This document shows, in pieces, positions 1-11,512 of a DNA stretch of 64,000 bases. Positions within the stretch are counted from its first letter, which is position 1; the number at the start of each line of letters is the position of its first letter. Origin of the DNA: Bipolaris cookei (taxonomy: Eukaryota > Ascomycota > Dothideomycetes > Pleosporales > Pleosporaceae). Location of the stretch: contig NRSV01000013.1 in assembly GCA_002286855.1 (NCBI GenBank), positions 29,892 to 93,891 on the forward strand, written 5' to 3'. The notes under the pieces were generated by a model, which ran no database searches, had not been told where the DNA came from, and saw nothing but the letters and a program-made list of their open reading frames with translations. The position numbers and the translations under genes are program-made.

Positions 1-626
1 GAATTGCACGTGGAAAGCTTCGCAGCTGTGGCTGTCTTACCTCTATACTGAAGTATCCACGATCAACATAGTCGCCCAAAAACAAGTAGCGCGTCTCCGC
101 TGGGTCGCCACCGACCTCAAAGAGCTTCATGAGATCGTAGTACTGGCCGTGGACATCACCACAGACAGTGATGGGAGCGTCCATTTCCAACATGTTGGGC
201 TCCGACTTTAGAATCTCTGTGCCCTTCTTTATGATCCATAGCGCTTGCTGTTCGGTCAAGCGACCTTCACGGTAAAAGTGCTGCTTGAGGAACTGGATGT
301 TGGGCTTGGTGCGATCTTGCGGTGAGAAGAATTGCTCGTCGGTGGGCGGGTGGAAGGCAGGTGCTTGCACGTCTGGTAGGCATAGCGCCGTTAGCACATT
401 ATTCAGGCTACTACGTGTAGCAAAAATGACAGGAACAGGCAGACAAGCCAGACAAAAGCTGTGAAACGGGCATACCTTTGCAGACACGTTCCTGAGTGCT
501 TACTTGGCTGCCATCTTCCATGGTATGGAGGGTAAAGTCAATCTCAGGGAGAGGCTTCTTCTCCCGTACGGCGCGGATAGCATTGTCGATGTACTTTGTC
601 TGGTCGACATCTTGTTGGTTTTCCAT
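1..626 (-). CDS. cna1: Calcineurin A catalytic subunit (PP2B Ser/Thr phosphatase), 5' part
   Basis: Ca2+/calmodulin-dependent protein phosphatase catalytic subunit, which acts in stress and Ca2+ signalling in the cytosol. Only the N-terminal 161 codons lie in the window. Exon 1 is 626..476, then an intron, exon 2 is 372..41 (GTAAG donor at 40..36), and the gene continues past the left edge. Exon 2 carries the phosphatase metal-binding motifs GDVHGQYYD and GDYVDRG of the PPP family. The segment upstream of GDVHG (FYREGRLTEQQ) is typical of calcineurin A rather than PP1 or PP2A. The start is the first ATG of the exon-1 frame; the N-terminus (MENQQDVDQTKYI) fits fungal calcineurins. The autoinhibitory and calmodulin-binding C-terminus is outside the window. 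Identity is confident; the exact start is inferred. Confidence 0.93.
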
Positions 627-1657
627 GTTGGGCGGTCTGTGCTGTACGCCGTAGAGGGTGAGCGCCAGGAGACGGTGGAGGTGAGGGTAACGAAGTAGTG
701 GGGCGAGCGCAATGACCTCCTAAGCTCAAGTGGCGGCAACGTGCGAAACGAAGGCCGAGACTCGCTCCTCCTAATACTTTGGGCCGACAACACGAGATAA
801 TACCTCAAACCGCCGTGTCTGTTCAGGGTATCACACTTTGTCTCGTCGCGTGCTCTCGTGTGTGCGATATGGCGGGGGGCTTTGGTAGGGCCAAGGGTGG
901 GAATGCATAGGACAAGTCAGGTTGTGCTGCCTGTTCACTGAGGGGCGGGCCAATCAGCGGCCGACTAACGTCATAATCCGGTGAATAGGCTCGAGGTTTT
1001 GCTTGTAGCAAGCAGATGCGTAGTACTAAAGAACAGGAGATGCAGCAATGCACGCCTCACGAGTAAGGCAGCATGGCGGAATGTGATACTCCGCTCCAGC
1101 CAGACAAGTCTGTCACATCAGACAGTTACATTTGATCCTGCCTGGCCTGACAAGGAACGCTTCGCATCCACCCTTGCTTCTTACTCGCAATTGTTAAGTT
1201 TCTGACGAAACACGAACGAAACAGGCACAGTTGACTCAGCATTAAAATCACAAATGAAGAGAATGGGGTTTGAGTAAAAATGAGCGTTATCATTGAGTGT
1301 TGTACAACAGATACTGTGTATGCAGTGCTCGTAGTCACGAGACTTACTACAAGACTTCTCTTTCATCGATAAAGAAAAAAAAACAAGGCATGTCAGCCGG
1401 GTCAAGAGCTAATCATGAAAGAAAGAACGTAACAAAAGTAGATCACAAGAAGAAGAAAAGCCACGAGCAAGACCCAAGTAGTGACTGCTGCATGTGACTG
1501 GAGATATGAACACCAAGACCCAAAAGCCCTTCCCAATCCATACCATACATATCCCTATCCGTATTTCCCAACTCCAAACGATGCGTTTCGTAGCCAACGG
1601 CTGAATTGGGTATGTAGGAACGTCTTGCGTGCCTGATAACTGTATGAGCAGTGACGC
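627..1657. other. Intergenic: calcineurin upstream region and LPMO 3' region
   Basis: No supported gene. It should hold the promoter and 5' UTR of the leftward calcineurin gene and the 3' UTR of the leftward LPMO gene. An A-rich tract lies near 1372-1390. Short ORFs here show no recognisable features. Confidence 0.6.
941..956 (+). promoter_or_regulatory. GC-rich box plus CCAATCA motif upstream of calcineurin A
   Basis: An AGGGGCGGG box runs directly into CCAATCA (950-956), the sequence bound by the fungal HAP/CBC complex. It sits about 320 bp upstream of the calcineurin ATG. The motif is visible; its use as a regulatory site is inference. Confidence 0.35.
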
Positions 1658-2863
1658 TTATATGAGGTGAGAGGCTCCGTGGCGGCGGTGGAGGTGAGCG
1701 CGAGGGAAGTGGAGGGATCGCTTCTTGACTGAGGCAACGACAGCACCACCAGTGCAAGACATGCCGTTGGCCAGGGGTTGGGCAACCACACATCCGTGGT
1801 TGCAGAGACCGAACTGGCTTGTGCCAATGCAAACGACTGCGCCATCGTTGTCGCATGGAGTGCAGTCACCATTGCCAGAGGGTGTGTTTGTGCTGTTTTC
1901 AGGAGTCTCTGGAGCAGGGCTGAGGGCAGGCGGCTGAGGAGTACTTTCGGCGGGTTGTTGAGGGGCGGTGATAGGCTTGGAGACAATGGGAGTGGGCGTG
2001 GGCGTGGGCGTGGGAGCTGGAGAAGCACCAGGAGCGAAGATACCACCGTTGTTGGCAGGAAGGGAAACCAATGGAGAACTGGCAGCAGGAGTCTTGTCTC
2101 CTGCGGGTTGAGACGCCTCAGGCTCAGTGGGGGTTCCAATCTTGCCGTTACCAGCACCCATCTTCGTCATCTTAGCACATCCGGAACCCGACAGGGTGTC
2201 GCCCAGTGCAGCGCCGTTGCCCTCGATGAGGTTCTTGCCTGGCTCTGGGTAGACAAAGTCTTCATTCTCTGCAGTGCTGCACTCGGTTGCAGGTAGGTTG
2301 GCAACGAACATGTCTGGGAGAGATGCGAGGGCCTCAGCGGCGCTTGCGGTGGCACGTTTGGTAGTGGCGCTTCCGACCTGAATGGGTGCGCAGTTCATGT
2401 AAAACTCGCGGTTGCCGACCTTGTTAATCCAGGTCCAGGCGAAAGTGTACTGACCATCGGGAATGTTTTCTGGCATCTTGACAGGGAAAGTAGCAGCTTG
2501 AGTGCCTTCTGGGTTTTCGGGCAGATTGCCAGAAACATTTGAGGGACATCCGCCAACAACGCTCTCAATGACCTTCCATTGAGATGATTCAGATGGCTGT
2601 TGGTCAGTAGTAATGGAGAACTGGCACGAACCGCCGCCGTGGACAGCAGAGCCCAGGAAGGAGACCTCCTGAGTCTCACCGGCGTTCCACTGGTTCATCT
2701 CAGTGATGTCGTACACACCAGGACGTTGTTTGCAAGGGAAGTCGGCGGGCTCCAGGGGGGAACTGTTGAGAGTGTCGAAGCCATAAGGCTTTGGGTGAGC
2801 CATCCTCATGTGAGCGGAGGCGCTGGCGGCAAGCGCCATGAGAAGGGTGGTTTTGGAGAACAT
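1658..2863 (-). CDS. Secreted AA11-type lytic polysaccharide monooxygenase with C-terminal cysteine-rich module
   Basis: Single exon, 401 aa. A signal peptide (residues 1-17, ending ASASA) leaves His18 as the mature N-terminus, as a copper histidine brace requires. The second brace histidine is His75 in GSAVHGGGSC. The segments PYGFDTLNSSPL, FPCKQR, TFAWTWINKVGNREFYMNCAP and the overall length of the catalytic part match family AA11, copper enzymes that oxidatively cleave chitin. A Pro/Thr linker (a PTPTPTP stretch encoded by a GTGGGC repeat at about 1993-2012) precedes a cysteine-rich module near residues 335-385 that resembles the X278 domain found on AA11 proteins. The tail KKRSLHFPRAHLHRRH is basic and odd, perhaps a Kex2-type site. 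Role: secreted chitin modification, either remodelling of its own wall or attack on other fungi or insects. Family is confident; the X278 assignment is moderate. Confidence 0.9.
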   Translation of the reverse strand: MFSKTTLLMALAASASAHMRMAHPKPYGFDTLNSSPLEPADFPCKQRPGVYDITEMNQWNAGETQEVSFLGSAVHGGGSCQFSITTDQQPSESSQWKVIESVVGGCPSNVSGNLPENPEGTQAATFPVKMPENIPDGQYTFAWTWINKVGNREFYMNCAPIQVGSATTKRATASAAEALASLPDMFVANLPATECSTAENEDFVYPEPGKNLIEGNGAALGDTLSGSGCAKMTKMGAGNGKIGTPTEPEASQPAGDKTPAASSPLVSLPANNGGIFAPGASPAPTPTPTPTPIVSKPITAPQQPAESTPQPPALSPAPETPENSTNTPSGNGDCTPCDNDGAVVCIGTSQFGLCNHGCVVAQPLANGMSCTGGAVVASVKKRSLHFPRAHLHRRHGASHLI

Positions 2864-5533
2864 GTTGGTGTATGAAAGAATGAGGTGAGAAAAGGCTATT
2901 CTCTATTGAAAATCGCTAGACCAGCTGAGCGACGGAATAAATGTGTTTCTGGGTATCTGAAATGTGCTGAGCGAGGCGGGTTTGATATGAAGAAGAGCAG
3001 TAGATTGTCAAATCTAGTTCTTCAGCAACGCGCAGTGATTGTAAAGAATGTGATCTGCCACAGGCAGGATGGAACGAAGAAGCAAAAGGAAGAAAGAGAA
3101 GTCTTGGTGTTTGCTGTAGTAGCTGCTTGTGAGAGGAGAGTTGAGACGAAACGCTGCTGGGTTAATATATAACTCTCATGTCGTCTGCGCGTACAGCTAG
3201 CCTCAGTCGGTGGCGGCCGAGGAGGGTCTCATACGGCAGCACTAGCAGCTGGGAGCCACTGTGCCGGCGGATCATCGTGAAAAAGCATAGGCTATTCGAT
3301 GGAGCAGGGTGTCTGTTGCAACGACGAGCATGGCTGTTCGGTTAGTCTCCCCCCTGTGGTTTAGCGGGAGGGTGTGGACGCTGGAAAGGTGGTGTAACCA
3401 TCAGTGTCGGCAACTAGCGACAGGCACCAACCCATCGCGATTGGCTCTGCGGTGATGACAAGGCAATTGTCCATGAAACAAAAAGAGCGGAGTATGGCTC
3501 GGGGGGGCAGGTATTGGTGCTGTCCTCTAGTCAGGGGGCCACCATCAGGTTTGAGGTCTGTACCTGCGGTTTGCAGGTTATGCAGGGGCAGGTGGACTTT
3601 GTGGCCTATCGATAACGCCAGGGCTAGCGTTGGCGTCGCGCGGCGATCACTAGCCAAATCTGAAACGACATCCACCTTCTGTGAGGCCTGCTCTTGCATC
3701 CCTCATTGGTCCACCTCCTCATCTCCACGCCCGCTCTTCTTCCACATTTTGCTTGTCCGCCAGCAAACCACGTAGCACACTGGCGGCTTTTTGTCGTTAG
3801 CCACCGTCTCATAACCGCCCTATGTGTGTGCGTATGTGTAGGTGAGTGTACCATGGGCGCAAGCACGCCTGCTCGCGTCCAGCCACGATGCCTGCCATGG
3901 CACTGCGACCACCTTTTCCCTTTGATTGCAGGCCTCGCCCGCCAACAGACCCCATCAATGACATACAAACTTCATGCATAACATCCCTGGTATATCTCGT
4001 CATGCGCAAGGGTCTTTTTTTGGCTCGCCACAGCTGAGCCTCCTATGCCGTGACAGTCGGCAGCGGCAACGGCGTGGAGATCTGTGCAAGGTACACAGGA
4101 AGTAGGTTGCTAATCTGGTCTGTCGGCGAAATGCGACTGTCATGGCCTTGGTGCTCGCACGGCTGCGCCACATCGTGTCCGCTTGCCTGACGTCGGCATA
4201 GGCGAGCGGAAGGATTGCGATCTGAATACCGGCCGTGTGGCTGTGGCCGCTCGCCGCCGGTGGGCTGTAGCCTCGTGGTAGCCTGGGTCATGTGGCCCGG
4301 GGGCCGCGACCCTATGGCCTCGCTTCTCTCGCTACCCGCCACTCGTCACCTGCTTGCTATGGAAAGGTGCGCCGTCGTCTGCCAGTCGTCGACCCTCCCC
4401 GCCCATGATTGGGCATTTGTCAACTACAGCTCGTTTCACTATATCGCCCGCACCCAAGGAACTCGCACGGCAATGACTAGCAAACAATTACACAATACCC
4501 GCCTCTCCTGTCTCCCAAAGTTGATCAGTGGGGACTAGACGTGGCCTATGGAGCTTGGTTTCGGATGCTCCGCGAACAACGTCCACTGGCCAATCGACCC
4601 TTAGCCGACACCAGCAAAGACGACGACGATGACGATACTGACAAAGCTCAGAGCGTCAGCTAGAGCCATGGCCACCGCACTGTCCATCAGAACTTTCCCA
4701 CGCTATTAGTCGCCCTCTTATCCCTTCAACAGACGTGTGTTGGGTCATAGCCGCCGAACGACAAGCAGCCGCATTGCTAGTCTTGAGCTACAGCATGCAG
4801 GAGTGGACAAAAGCTTTCAAGCACAACAGCTACGCATACTACTACCCCCTTCGGTAGGTTTGACGGGATTCCAGAACTTTTTCAGAATGAACTCAGGGAT
4901 ACAACCTGAAGTGGTTGAGGGCTCCGGTAGCCAAACTTCGGCAAATGGCAGCTATCTTCACTACTCGGAAAATACTGCAAGTTCACTTTTGATTCAGACT
5001 TTTCAAAGCGCCACTTTACTTCTCCTTGGCCTTTCGGCAATGTTACACTTCTGTTGCCGTTGGCCTTCTCAATCGCCCCGGAATGTCATCTTCCATGGGA
5101 AATTGGCATTATCGCTCGCTGTCTCAATAGGTGCAAACATCCGCTCTTAGGTTTTAACCCCATGTCGAACGGCATACTTAGCTACAACTCGGTTGAAGGT
5201 TTAGCACATTAGCACATGTCCCGCATCCGACTTGTGAACGTCAGTGTGCATGTTCCTCCTCGGCCCCTTTAGACGTGGACATTGACTAGTCAATGGTGCT
5301 ATTCTCACGACAGCTCCGAGTAATTTCCATTGGTGCGGAAAGAGTTCTCCGTTTGGCCCCAGTTTCCCCAGGTGCTCGGGATTGATACTCTAGAAACATT
5401 GCATACAAAAGCATGGCTGCGTCAGCATAGTAGTGTTTCAAGAACACGGAAGATGTTGAACACAGGAAAAGAAATGCAAATAATATGAAATATAGCCTAT
5501 TTTACTGATCAATTGGGGCTTCTAAATTAAGCA
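2864..5533. other. Long intergenic region, no supported gene
   Basis: The right part of the LPMO promoter lies near 2864-3200. A GT-rich stretch occurs at about 3820-3850. Open frames reach at most about 137 codons, with no domain, signal peptide or coding-like composition, so none is called. The leftward DUF3433 gene ends at 5534. Confidence 0.55.
3162..3173 (-). promoter_or_regulatory. TATA-like element upstream of the AA11 LPMO
   Basis: A TTATATATTAA-type sequence on the minus strand, about 300 bp before the LPMO start codon. That distance implies a long 5' UTR if the element is used. Motif only. Confidence 0.25.
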
Positions 5534-8500
5534 TCAACTGCTTAGGCCCCTCCGCCAAGAAGCAACCTTTTTGTCGAACCAAGTAGCTTTCGACCTGACT
5601 CTCACAAACGGTGTTTTCTCAATGCCGATATGAACTCTCCCGTCACCACCGCCAATGAAACTCCCATATCCGTACCTCGCATCCACGTTCTCAAGATGTT
5701 GGGCTCGGCCTCTCTTGTCAAGATACGACGTCCCCCGCATATCCAGAACTGCTGCACTAGCGGCGAACAGGGCAATCAAAGAAGCGATCGATGTGGGCAA
5801 CCGTGCGAGATATCGGCCAGGTCGACGCATGTACACCATGATTGCAACGATGGTATAGGTGCACAAGATGACCTCGGAAATGACAAACATTGGCATCGAC
5901 ATGAAGAGGCGTGTTTCTGGCTCTATGCGCCAACCTTCTGATGTCGGTGCGTTCTGAGCTTGGTTGGGTATCAACAACTTGTCTTTGTTGGTTCCCATCC
6001 AGATTGCAAATAGAAAGGAATATGCCTTGTTCAAGGGGCCTTCTATGTCTCCAAATGTGGGCAGCCCTTGTGTAGGATCGATCAAGCGGCTGTTGTTGGT
6101 AACATGACTGATGAAGTAATTGATAAAGCCGTCGGCGAAGCTGTCATTGTGCCATACAGAACTACTGGTCATGAACAAGTACCTGTTAGATTGGCCAATA
6201 AGGTTGATGGGATCGTTACTGAAGGTTTCCGTTGGCACCTGGCTATTCACTATCACATCCTGTGCTTTTTTCAACAATCGACCACTGGAGTCGACACTGA
6301 CTGTTGCAAAGCCTGTCGTTAATTTCGGCCGACAATGAACAAAAGCGGAATTTTGCTCATTCAGTTCCCTTGCCTTGAAGCTTCCACAGGAGCCATTGCG
6401 ATCTCGGAGCCATCCCAGGACAACTGATCCCATGCATACTTCTGCATCGGCCTGAGAAGCATTAGCGGTTGGACCCAACACGAACACAAGCTCAGCTGCA
6501 CTTGGTCCGGTAACACAATTATCTTGTGCGGTAGATATTGGGCCTTCGCGCATATAAACCTCGGTTCTAGTGCATCGCACGGCTTTCCCAGCGTCAGATA
6601 TGACGGTGATGTTAACAGAAGGTCTGATGGAATTGCTTCCTGGGCTCTCTTCAAACAAGCCAGCTTGGAATTTCTCGTCGAATTTGAGACTGCTACACGT
6701 GAGCTTCGCGCCGATGCTCCTTGTCCTAGCTTCCACGCCACGCCCAGATGTGGCATTGGCCCCCTCTGCAAGAAACGGTAGGTAGAACATTGTTTCGTCA
6801 GTCCATGCAGGTAGCGGAGTACCTCGTCTGAGGTGCGAGTCGGCAACCAAGAATTGATCCTCTCCATTACCACCTTGGTAAGCTCCAGATGCCTGTAATG
6901 CGCCAAAGGTTTGGCCACCTATAGGACCTATGGTGCCATCGATTGGGACAAACTTGAAATCATATGGTGGATTAGTAGTTGCAGTGTATCGCATGTCGAT
7001 CGTGGTCTGGTTGAACAGACCTGCCAGGCTTACTGCAAGCAGATTCGCGAGTAAAGCCATTATGCAAACTACGGCAAGGACAAAATGTCCTGATTTCAGA
7101 GCTTTAAAAATGACGAGCTGTGGCGGAAGAGAGCTGTAGTTGAGATCGATTGACTTTTTCGCAGGTGCGTTGCACGCCTGGAGTTCCTCAATCGGCTGCA
7201 GCATGCACAGTAGACGGTTGAAAAGAAGCCATATTGGTTCGATGAGCGTTGCTATCGCAGTGGGTATGTAATTCTCCAATATGTTCTGTACGATCGTGTT
7301 GGAAGAAGGGAGGGGTAGGCCTGCCTCAGTCAGCGCTTTCAAATACTTCCGATTTAACGTTGATAAATCTTACCTTGCAGTCGAGCCTTGGCGAATATGA
7401 CAGTGAGAACGACTACCAAAGCTATAAAAATGCTAACCAGTGGACCAGCAACCCACAAGCTAAACTCAAAAGGTCTAACAGGTTTCGCAATGTCGGTCAG
7501 TTTGTCGCGGCGTTGTGCTGGGGGTGGTGATTGATTAGTACTACCGATGACTACAGGATAACTACCCAGTTCAATGAGACTGCTTATGAGTTTAGCGAAA
7601 TATACACCTTATTTAATACTAAATGAAACATACCCAATCGAAGATCCGTCGTCGAGGAGCTTATATCTTTTTTGGCCAAGATGCTTCTCTATTTCTTCTT
7701 CTTTGCAACAGTCCAATCCTTCTACGTCGGCTAGCAACAGTTCGTTATCAGCGACCATGGACATGATAGCGGCAATAGTACTCGGATTGGAGTGAAGACA
7801 TTTTTCACGAGTAACCGACAAGTACAGCAGCGCAATGGCCGCCACGGATATGACTCCAAGAAAGCCCTCGACGATATAAACAAAAACTGGCTCAACCAAG
7901 ACAGCTTCTGTGGTGTCCACTCGTCGCCCAGTAACTTTATCAATGGTGCGAAAATCTTGGTCCAACACATCCCTCATCGCGCGTGCGAACATCAATCTGT
8001 AACCATCCGCGTAGGATTTGGCGAGAACTTTCCAGTCCAGGTATTCTTCTATGGGACGGTTGCTAACACTCAATACTAGACCCACCATTGCGTGCACCAC
8101 AGCCGCACCCTTGGGGCCGCTGCTCAGACTCAAGTTCGTGCGGGCGATGGGATCATAGTATTTCGGCATCGATTTAATCGGTAATATATCGCCCCTCACT
8201 TCGTTCGACGGCGAGTAGCTAGTGATAAGCTGCTCCAAAAAAGTCATGTTGAAGATGTCATCCTGGAGCGGTTTCTTCTCGCCAACGTGGTCGACTTTTG
8301 TAGGCTCCAGCGTGACCGCGTCCACGGTGGCTATCACGTCCTGTTGGTAATAGGTAGGCCAGCAGTAAATTGCCGTGACATTCTGAACGGGATCCGTATC
8401 CTTGGCTTTGTTGCGCTGGATCGCAGCATAAAACGTTGTGCTGTTTGTCTTCGGACAGTATGTATCTAGCGAGTAATCCGCATAGCCAAACGGATTCGAA

Positions 8501-9555
8501 TAACCAACATACATGGCAGTGAACTCTTTATTCCGCAGTATGGACGAGCCCTTGTGCGCCTTATTCGGACCAACAGTAAGGTTTCCATCTAACCCCATCC
8601 TGAAAGAGCATCCGGTGGAACTGTTGGCAATGGCCCCGTTACCAAAAGGACTAGGACTCATGATGGCAGGCTCACAGTACAAATCCAAACTATACATTGT
8701 CGTCGGCGCCGCCCAATTGCCATACGGTACAGTTTTATTATCAGTTTTCGAACTAGGTGTTGGTCGGAACGGTGCGAGCGTATAATTCCGGCCCATATAC
8801 TGCGTAAGCGTCTCATTCAGCACCGCAATGCCATATGTCGACTGAGCAAAGCGCAGCGTCAGCGTCGATGCCTGATCACTAGCAGGCACAAATGCTGTTG
8901 AGCGGTCAAACGGCAAGGTAACGTTGCGAGTGATCGAGCGCGTAGAGAAGATACCGGCTTGTGTAGGCACTAATCCCCAGGTTACCAGAACGACTGCGAA
9001 TGAAGCCCAGAAAACAGGCCAATGCTTGTCTCTAGCTGCTTTGATCGGGACCAGGGGGAGAAAGTCGAAGGGGTACTTGAGCAGTATCGAGTCCTTGCCC
9101 AACGCACCGTTTTCCTTGCTGAGCTGGTAGTATGGCTCCATGCGTTTGGTCTCCAGGTCGATCCATGCCCAGTACATGCTAAACATTATAGCAACAATAG
9201 TTGGAAAATACAAGTATAGGAATGTCCGGCTCAAGGATAAATCGCTGATTCTCGGTGCGAAGATTATGCCTTGGTTTTTCTGGCTCCTGATCAGTAGTAT
9301 TTGGACTACAGCGATTAAAGACCAGCATATTAGTATTGTTAGGATTAGCACTGGTGCGCGGAGTGCAGCTGGTTTCCATCGTTTGAGAGCTGTGCTTTTG
9401 TCAATATCTGCTTGAGATGCAATATATAGCGAATACGACGTACACTGATCTTGTGAACTGCGTCTTGAAAATATTGATACCAAAGCACCCGGTTTCTTCG
9501 GTCGAGCAGCGTCAGCGACGCTTGGTTGCGCTACGGATGTAGCACTAGCATCCAT
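5534..9555 (-). CDS. Large membrane protein with two DUF3433 halves (1304 aa)
   Basis: Three exons: 9555..7634, 7579..7374 and 7320..5534, totalling 3915 nt with no stop. Two related halves each have paired hydrophobic segments around a long N-glycosylation-rich lumenal or extracellular loop. Membrane spans appear near SIVTILICWSL-like and FPTIVAIMFSMYW stretches in half one, and at FVLAVVCIMALLANLL and FVISEVILCTYTI in half two. This layout matches fungal DUF3433 proteins, whose biochemical role is unknown. Intron 2 (7373..7321) has a GCTGAC branch next to CAG. Intron 1 ends at tandem acceptors AAG-CAG, so residue Ser may be optional. An upstream in-frame Met exists at 9612, but I prefer the 9555 start because the extra residues would add an unusual hydrophobic leader. 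Treating the two long frames as separate genes is less likely, since splicing joins them exactly in frame. Confidence 0.85.
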
Positions 9556-10094
9556 TGTGAAAGAAAAACGGAAGAAAAAAACAGTAACAACCAATGAAAC
9601 AAAAGAACACAAAGAACAGAAAAATCGTATAGCAAGATACTAGGAGTTGAATTGATACAATCTACATGTTGACACGATAGGTACTTATTTGCAGCTCAGT
9701 GTAGCATAAGCGCCCCCAAATCTCGAGGCGCCTGCTGCGGCGCAGTAACGTATGTGGACCAATGGTTTAGCGACAACGTTCCTCATGTAGCCTAGAGCGA
9801 TGCCGTCGGGAACACAGCGATTAACGTTATCTGTCTACTGTCCAATACGATTGCAATAACGCAGCAGCAAGTGGATACAGGCTTTCCTTTTTCAAGTAAC
9901 TATGCAGGTGCGGGTGGCTTTGCTGGCAACAGGTGTGACGATCCCGGTGTTGTCTGTGGTCTTGGCATTCGGGGCAGACAGCCTTGCGATACATAGGAAT
10001 GATGTAAACGGGACTATGGGATGCGTTTGATGAGCAATTTATCGAGATATTGACAAGAGGTGCAACTGTTGTAACTGAGACAAAGCTTGATGTG
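9556..10094. other. Intergenic between DUF3433 gene and MAT2B-like gene
   Basis: Both flanking genes point left, so this should hold the 3' UTR of the reductase-like gene and the promoter of the DUF3433 gene. I see no other structure. Confidence 0.5.
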
Positions 10095-11272
10095 TTAACG
10101 GAATGCCCCGACTTCGCGTCTCCTGCAATATGGTTAGCTGTTTCGAGTACAAGGCTTTTATATACCCTTACCACCACGCCCTAAAGTTCACGGTCGAGAT
10201 GTCAATACTCAGATCTTGGAGGACACTAGTATCTAGATGGCAGTCGTAGGGCCGAATAGTACCGTCTTTCGGTTCTTCCTCAGGCTTGAAGGGCACCATG
10301 TTGTCGAGCGGCAATCCCATGATATCAGCAAAAGTCTGGCAGATTTGCCATTTAGTCATCTGGTCTTCTGAGCTAAAGTGAAGGATATTGGGGAATTCAC
10401 AGGTTCTGGTAAGGTTGTCAGCAATGACTAAACAACTGTATGTGAAGTTTCCACTACTTACGCGTTGGCGGGATCCAGATATAGCTTTGCTATGTCACGA
10501 CATACTCTGCCGACATCTTGAGTGTTGGTAGGATATCGGAGCGCATAGTCATCGACCTGGATCTTGGGCTCCCCTTCACCTATTTGCTGAGCGTTCCATA
10601 GCTGCGACATGAGTACGTTGACTGCGCTTTCCTTGGGCTCGTCACAGGCTCCGTAGAGGACAGGAACTCGCAGGACAACGACTTTGTTCTTTGCATTGGC
10701 GCTTTTTGCAACATCAAGGACAGCTTGTTCGCCTTCCAGCTTGGTCTGGCCATAACTAGCAATGACTGTTAGTCTAATCTGGACAATACCAAGCCACTGC
10801 ATCAGCAATTCACTTACATATTGGGCGGGTTCGGAGTAGCGTCGACCTTGTAAGGAGCCTCGCCTGGACGTCCGGGGAAGACATAATCAGTGGATATGTA
10901 GATGAGGAAGATGCCTCGAGCTATAGTTGCTTCGGCCAAGGCGCGACTTGACTCCACATTGAGCGCTCTTGCTGCTTCCGGATTTGCAGTGCATGAGTCT
11001 GGAAAGCGATTTGCAGCACAATGGACCACAACACAGGGTTTAGCGTTGTCTAGTGCCTTTTCAATCTCTCCCTGGTCTCGAATGTCGAGTTTGATGACAT
11101 TGGGTGCAGTTACGCGGTTCAAACCAGTGCCAACAGACTCCCAGCCATCCAGAAGGAATTCTCGCTGCACTTGACGTCCGAGCAGACCACTGGCTTTGTC
11201 TTGGGGTCAGCCAGCAGCGTAAGACTTGTCAAGGCTCGCTTTACCTCCAATGATTAATGCCGACTGCGACAT
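10095..11272 (-). CDS. RmlD-like NAD(P)-binding protein, MAT2B (methionine adenosyltransferase regulatory subunit) homologue
   Basis: Five exons: 11272..11245, 11193..10818, 10755..10462, 10405..10172 and 10122..10095, giving 960 nt and 319 aa. The first exon junction rebuilds the Rossmann glycine motif GASGLLGR. Other extended-SDR signs are CAANRFPD, the STDYVFPG strand and the YGQTKLEGE active-site YxxxK. This set fits the dTDP-4-dehydrorhamnose reductase superfamily and specifically eukaryotic MAT2B-like proteins, which in animals regulate S-adenosylmethionine synthetase. The last 9-codon exon replaces an apparent stop at 10168 and adds a basic RREVGAFR end. Function in fungi is by homology only; a plain sugar-nucleotide reductase is the alternative. 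It is divergent from the CFIm25 gene with 240 bp between start codons. Confidence 0.85.
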
Positions 11273-11512
11273 GCCTCAACTATCGCAACGCAGCACAACT
11301 ATGAGGATTTTCGACTGTGTTTCCCGATGAGAGAGTTGCGCAAGTTTGGAGGCTTGAGATGTGCAGTTGAAAGTGACTGGGGAAGGGAAGGGCCGGGGCG
11401 CTATCACGTGCTAGCGAGACGCCCGAATCCCTGCAAGCTCACCGCGACGGCTCAACTGTCGCGAAGTACCTGTGTCTTGCATCAATCGCAACAACACTCC
11501 ACCACCACAACA
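11273..11512. promoter_or_regulatory. Shared divergent promoter with a TCACGTG motif
   Basis: The 240 bp between the ATG of the leftward MAT2B-like gene and the ATG of the rightward CFIm25 gene must serve both. It contains TCACGTG at 11404-11410, the bHLH/Cbf1-type core that in yeast marks sulphur-amino-acid genes. Motif seen; function inferred. Confidence 0.5.

Noticed and set aside
4215..5150. Frames of 107 and 137 codons in the long left intergenic region
   Set aside because: No domain, no plausible splice extension and no coding-like residue pattern.
9395..9445. Possible extra intron in the first DUF3433 exon (GTACGT...AAAAG)
   Set aside because: Removing it shifts the frame away from the conserved KRWKPAALRAP stretch.
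9556..9612. Upstream in-frame Met of the DUF3433 protein
   Set aside because: Would add a short hydrophobic leader before a hydrophilic Ser/Ala-rich N-terminus; the second Met gives the usual cytosolic start. Kept only as an alternative.
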